From positions 50,089,526 to 50,153,525 of the forward strand of contig CM055060.1 in assembly GCA_029204045.2 (NCBI GenBank): a stretch of 64,000 nt of DNA. Reading direction: 5' to 3'. This DNA comes from Tillandsia leiboldiana (lineage: Eukaryota > Streptophyta > Magnoliopsida > Poales > Bromeliaceae). Below are positions 58,882 through 64,000 of this stretch, piece after piece; within the stretch, counting starts at the first letter, position 1; the number at the start of each line of letters is the position of its first letter. Position numbers and translations under genes: made by a program. The notes below the pieces were generated by a model. It did not search any database and was not told the DNA's origin. It saw only the letters and a program-made list of their open reading frames with translations.

Positions 58882-61800
58882 TGTCACGCCGCGGGATCGA
58901 AACTGCGCCCCGAGCTCGCCAACAGATCCGCCATCTGTACGGAAACTACCGCACAGACGAAGCGTCTACCCTGCAAGTCAGATCTATAGCTAAAAACATG
59001 TATCAGAACTAAAACTAAAACCAAAAGCTATGGAATAAAACTGAACATCTGGAATAGTAAAATCTCCACTAGTACACAAATCCTCAAGGTACAAAGTCTC
59101 ACATAATGTCCAGTACAAAAGTGGAAACATAAAATACACCGGGTACATCTACCTCAGACTCTCAATGCTGGTAAGGAACTAATCGGCCGCGTCCTCACCT
59201 CGATCTGCTGTCACCGCGCGAACCAAGCCAGAACTGCTGCCTCAACTTGTCACCGCAGCGGGTGTGAGATCTACTGCAGAAGGCAGATCTCAGTGGGTAC
59301 CGTCCCAATATCCACGGTATGCCCACTAAGTCTACTGGAGGCAAAACAGATAGGTATGCAGATAGATAGGTAGATAGATAAATAAGCGGAAGGAAAACTA
59401 CAGCTAATATGTCTCAAACATAAAGCTCAAAAGGAAACTCTATCAAAAACATGCTATGCATACTCTCGCTACTGCTAAAATGCCTCAGTATCAATGCTCA
59501 AAGGAAAACCATCTAAGAACATAATATGTAACCACCCGCTCATAACACCCAATCTCAAAGACTGCCAAACTGGCTCAGTCCAGCCTGCGCCTGACGTCTA
59601 GGAATTCACCTGCCCACTACCACGCACCCACAAGAGGATGGGATTTACGTGGGGCGTCCTAAACCGACTATCTCAATCTCACACAAAGTGACCCCATGGT
59701 AACTCGGCCAGGGGTATCAAGCGACCACTAGTATATGAACTAGGCGCATATCCACATCGTAGCCTCGTCAGGCTCGGTATCATCATCGCACCCGGGGCGT
59801 AGCTCGAGGGGAGCGACCCCACCGAACTCAAGTATCACATCTGTCTCACTGTCTCAATATGCGGCACATGCCGGCTATAATCCACGATCAAACAGATCGG
59901 TATCCCAAAGCTCGAAAACACAACTCAGTCGGAAAAGAACCTCGACTAAAACACGAATAGCCCGAACACTCTCACATCTATGTCGGAGAACCCTCAACGA
60001 CTCAATCTGATAATGCACGACCATGGCTGAGTCGGGAAACTTCCACGACTCGATCTGCCGGAACCCCAAAATCCTCGAAGCTAAGTGGGAGAACCACCTC
60101 CACCACTAAATCAGAATACGGCCCATGATCTAGAGTAATTTCACTATCCCATAAGGAAGCTCAAATATCAAATGACACTATAATTCATCTCAAAACTCAA
60201 AAAAGAGACCCCTCGGCCCCCAGGCACGAGGTCTAATGCACCCTGAATCAATGCCATACCTCTGGCGAACTCATAATTTAAAAACTACCTTGAAAATGAT
60301 GTTTCTCCTTAAAATGGGTTTTCTCGATTTTTAAATCGATCAGGGTGCAAAAATAACGTCCACAGAACATGCAGCCTAGTGTCATATGATAACATGAGTA
60401 TACTAAAAATAATCTGGGGTTCTAAATAATTTTCTAAAAATTTCCATGCAACTATCAGATGCAAAAACTGTGAAAGTAACATGATAAACATGATCAAAAT
60501 GCATTCAGGAGCATTAAAGGGCATTCCATAAATTTTGGAGAAATTCCAACCCACCTGGAACGCTTTTCGCAGGCAACGCTGAAGTTGGTGTAGTGCTGAT
60601 ACCTCGAACTGATGAAACTTCGAAAAACGCGCCGCGCGCGCGCACACCGTCGCGTACCCAGAAAAATCCCTCGGAGGTTCGAATAAAATTCTTGAACCCT
60701 CTACGAAAATCTGCACACACTCCGGCTCACACCACGGCCAACAAACAACACGCGAGCAAAAGTAAAATCCTCGGCTCCGTGCGACGGAAGCAACCATAAC
60801 TGGCCAAACCACACACCAAAAACTGCACTAAACAAGTGCCCACAGTTCACTTGAAGTCCCTCACACCAACAGCTCACATTAGAAATTCCATGTTCACTTA
60901 TTCACATTTACTTAAAACACCCACACTCTACAGGTAGTTTCAACACCCACCACACACTAACACTTTTATAGTGCTCCCAAAAATCCATCAGCATTCCAAC
61001 AACTCACAAAACATAATTTACCAAAAAAAATCCAAACTACCCTCCACAAGCTCCACATGCACACACAAGAACATCTCACAACCCCAACAAAATACAGGCT
61101 CTCATAACCCAACTATAAACAAATCCATTTTTGCATACATCTATATCCTTCACAAGGATCCCACAGCACACCTCATACTCCTATGCACACATACAAGCCC
61201 AAAATTACATGTGGCTCACAAAATACACAAAAGGATTCCTCATCATCATCGATCATCATCACCATCCTCAACATCATCAGCCGGTTCGAGCTCCACACGC
61301 GCCTCGCCGAAATTCGCGCATCCACATGAGGACAACCTGTGAGCGAAAAGGGGGAAACCATGAAATCAAGATAAATCCGGCGAACACGCGCGATCGCCGG
61401 CGAAAACCGGCCCCAAACGACGAAAACGCCGCGCGTGCCGCGCGGAAAATTCCTGCGCACGCACCGCAGCAAGCTGCCCAGCCATCGCCGCGCCGTGCCC
61501 GGGCCTGCCGCGCGGCAGCCCGGCCCGCTGCGCGCCTGCGCGCCCGCGCGCTGCGCGCTGTGCGCCGCGCGCCCACTGCGCGCTGCGTGCGCCCGCGGCT
61601 GTGCGGCGCCTGCAGCGCGCGCCCCTGCTGCGCGCACTCGCCATGCCGCGCGCGCGCAGCAGCCCGCACCCGCGCGGCCAACTCTCCCTCCTGCAGCCTC
61701 ACCCAGCACAGGACTACAGTCCAACTCCTCTAGCACAAAAGAAAAACCCAAAAAAAACCAAGCTTTCCAAAACTGCTACAGGACTTACCTCGCTTGGCGA

Positions 61801-62679
61801 TCGACGCGCGCGCTCCGCTCCACTTGGCGTCGCAGCTCCTTGCAGGAAGTTCCCACCATCAAAACTCTACCATTCCTTCTCTTTCCCTTCTTTCTTTTCT
61901 TCTTTCTCTTCTTTCTTCCTCTTCTTTCTTCCTCACTTTCTTTTCCTCTGTTCTATCTTTTTTCCTCTGTTCCACGGTTGAGGGAGGTGATGAGGTGGCA
62001 CGGAGTTAATTAAGTGGCTTAATTAAAGTGGAGGTGGGTTGCAGCTGGAGTAGGCTCAAAAGCTTAATTAAATAGTCCAAGTAGTAATAAAAGAAACCCC
62101 ACATCACTCATCTCTAATTATACTTCTTTTATTCATTTCCTCCCAGACCAAAGCCTTAAAATGCCACTAATTAAATTAATTAATTAATTAATCCATTAAA
62201 TGCCCCATCAACTCACTTTTTGTCCTCGAGGCCTCCGCACCAGCCCAGAATCTCCCGAACTCTGCTGAAATCTGAAAATACACATGCTCAAAGCTTTTTC
62301 TCCTCAAAAAGCTCAACCGTGGAGTCGGTGTGCTCAAACAAAAAACCGACTCCAAAAACTGCCAGTTCCAACTCACTTTTCGCCTTCGGGTTCTCCGCTT
62401 CAGTCCGAAATCTCCCGAACTCCGCTGTAAACATAAAGTACACCTGTTCCCAGAGTTTTCCAATTTCCTGCTCTCCACTGGGGAGTCGAGGCTCCCCCGA
62501 AGCCAGTCCTCTAACGGCGGACAATGCCCGGAAAACCCCGAATCGACCTGGGGCTTCCGCGTTGATCCAAGCCGACCCGAACTCATCTGTAATCCAATAT
62601 GGAACACGCTCAAGGCGATTTATCCACACCACGCCATCTCACGAGGTCGGTGCGCTAATCGAAATCCTGGTATTCTACA
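58882..62679 (-). repeat. 3' LTR of a minus-strand gypsy element running off the window
   Basis: 3798 bp from tgtcacgccgcgg to attctaca, followed by a PPT read on the minus strand. The GC-rich part (61420-61690) is rich in gcgcgc and tgcgcg words but, unlike the other LTRs, I see no CACGTG array there. A TATAAAA on the minus strand lies at 60964-60970. Frames of 140-200 codons in 61130-62013 are on both strands and compositional. Confidence 0.85.
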
Positions 62680-64000
62680 CTCTCCCCTCCTTAAAAAGGT
62701 TTCGTCCTCGAAACCCAAAATAAATCCATAACTCAGGAGGGTGTCTCAATCCAAGGGAATAGGAGATCCTCAACTCATCCCCGGCTCTCAAGTGGCCTTT
62801 CTCTCATCACAGAGGCTCCTCTGAACCTTCGCCATGGTATAATCCGACTGCAAAATTCTTTCGTCTCACCAGCAAGAATTGCATCGGTAAATCCTGGTAA
62901 CTCAATCCTCGTCCAACTCCAAGGAAGTGACATCCACTAATCAATCACCTCATTCCAAGGTTACACTGCTCGCCTAAACAAGGCGTCCATGACCATAATG
63001 TCCTCGCCGGGATAACACTGTGATAACAATCATACATCTTTGAAAACTCTATCTGCTGACGTTTCCTCAAACCAAACTCTTCCTGAGTATCCAAGTACTT
63101 CAGGTTCGAGGGTCTATGAATAATTCACTTCTCTTCCAATCACTGGCAAACATCTACATTGACGCTGGCATAAACCTCAGCTTTAACTCTTCAAAGCTAC
63201 ACTGGCACTACTTACTCCAGAAGCTTCGGACCTCTGCCAGAAACGTGGATTAGGCTCAACCCGTAGGGTATTACTCTTCGTTGGGTTCTCTGTCCCTTTT
63301 TGCAGCTGAAATCATATGGCCTAATCCACAGAACCTTTCGAAGTCAAAAAGCATGCTCTCTAAACTTGACATCCAACTTCCTCTCTCTCGGAAGTTGCAG
63401 CACTCTCTCCAAGTGCTTCTCAGGCTCTATGTCACCTCTGGAATAAATCCAAATATCCATGACAGGTACGGCTACCCACCCATCCAAACACAGCTGGAAT
63501 ACTCAATTCCTCAAATCCTAAAGATGGCAGGGCATTAGTCAATCCACTTGACCACGCTGCAACTCATAATGCCCCTACTGGTTCCTGAACACTCACTGGG
63601 CACAGCCCTCGGCTGTATGGTTCCAAAAAGATACCTGCCTCACAAATGAGCGTCTGCTGCAACACAATCCGAGTCTGTCTATACTCGACCAACAAAGAAC
63701 TCTCACCGTGGTGTACTCACAACGTGGCATCACTGTCGTGCACCAACGGCGTGGCATCACCACCGTGTATCCACGGTGTGGCATCATACTCAAGTATCCA
63801 TCTTTCGGATCCTCACTGTCGTATTCCCACGACGTGGTACTGGGTCACACAGACCTCTCGATCCATCAAATCCTGCAGCTGCACTATCAGCTCTCACTCT
63901 CTGTCTCGCAGGTGATACTCCAATAGGTGCTACCATAGTCGGCGCAGCTTCCAGAACCACGTCAATCACTATCTCAATCTCAATCTCCCTAAGCGGCGGC
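62680..64000 (-). pseudogene. PPT, hairpin motif and pol 3' region, decayed and cut by the window edge
   Basis: The minus strand reads ttaaggaggggagag before the LTR, and GTTTCG....CGAAAC is at 62699-62714. Further right, phrases such as actcataatgcccctac (63559) and the repeated cgtggcatcac (63724-63785) parallel 5523-5740 of the first element, so this is homologous pol debris. No long minus-strand frame remains. The gag, PBS and 5' LTR should lie beyond 64000. Confidence 0.65.

Noticed and set aside
61130..62013. Frames up to 200 codons on both strands
   Set aside because: Within the LTR at 58882-62679. GC-rich, low-complexity residues and no domain.

Overview
This window is intergenic, repeat-dense DNA from a flowering plant nuclear genome. 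I found no host protein-coding gene, rRNA or tRNA. The evidence is the presence of nested Ty3/gypsy and Ty1/copia LTR retrotransposons primed by initiator-Met tRNA, solo LTRs with 5-bp target duplications, small TIR elements embedded in long (AT)n tracts, and tandem-repeat blocks. A monocot is my best guess (very long, GC-rich LTRs; (TA)n-flanked MITEs reminiscent of the rice Micron elements), but the species cannot be fixed from the sequence alone. By my boundaries about 37-38 kb (near 58%) of the window is LTR sequence.

Layout: (1) 70-11657, a minus-strand Ty3/gypsy element with 4.1-kb LTRs around a short, decayed gag-pol core. (2) 11658-19008, AT-rich DNA with several TIR/MITE-like elements and (AT)n arrays. 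(3) 19009-38841, a decayed minus-strand Ty1/copia element (gag, PR, IN, RT, RNase H) broken by two later insertions: a solo LTR at 23029-25258 (TSD gaccc) in the integrase region, and a complete gag-only element at 26427-36749 (perfect TSD agtac) in the copia gag. (4) 38842-51905, a tandem-repeat domain (142-bp satellite, 36-bp minisatellite in inverted arms, degenerate GAACC-rich repeats, short subrepeats) holding two solo LTRs, 39838-44131 (TSD ccagc) and 46796-50184 (TSD cctct). (5) 51906-64000, the 3' end of a plus-strand gypsy element whose LTR starts at 52033. That LTR is broken by a solo LTR at 54242-58484 (TSD gcttc) and then by a minus-strand element that starts at 58882 and runs off the window.

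The large LTRs form one superfamily: in element orientation they begin TGT(G/A)G... and end ...GGGGCGTGACA. Most carry a GC-rich U3 with many ACGT-core (CACGTG) motifs just upstream of a TATA box. The most interesting object is the gag-only element (26427-36749). It has 3.9-kb LTRs, PBS, PPT and one long intact Gag ORF that stops being Gag-like at the Gag/protease junction, with no pol. It shares its 5' leader and a PPT-proximal hairpin motif with pol-bearing relatives, which suggests mobilisation in trans. A second notable signal is that the solo LTRs 39838-44131 and 54242-58484 are nearly identical in their right 2.4 kb but clearly diverged on the left, with a sharp switch.
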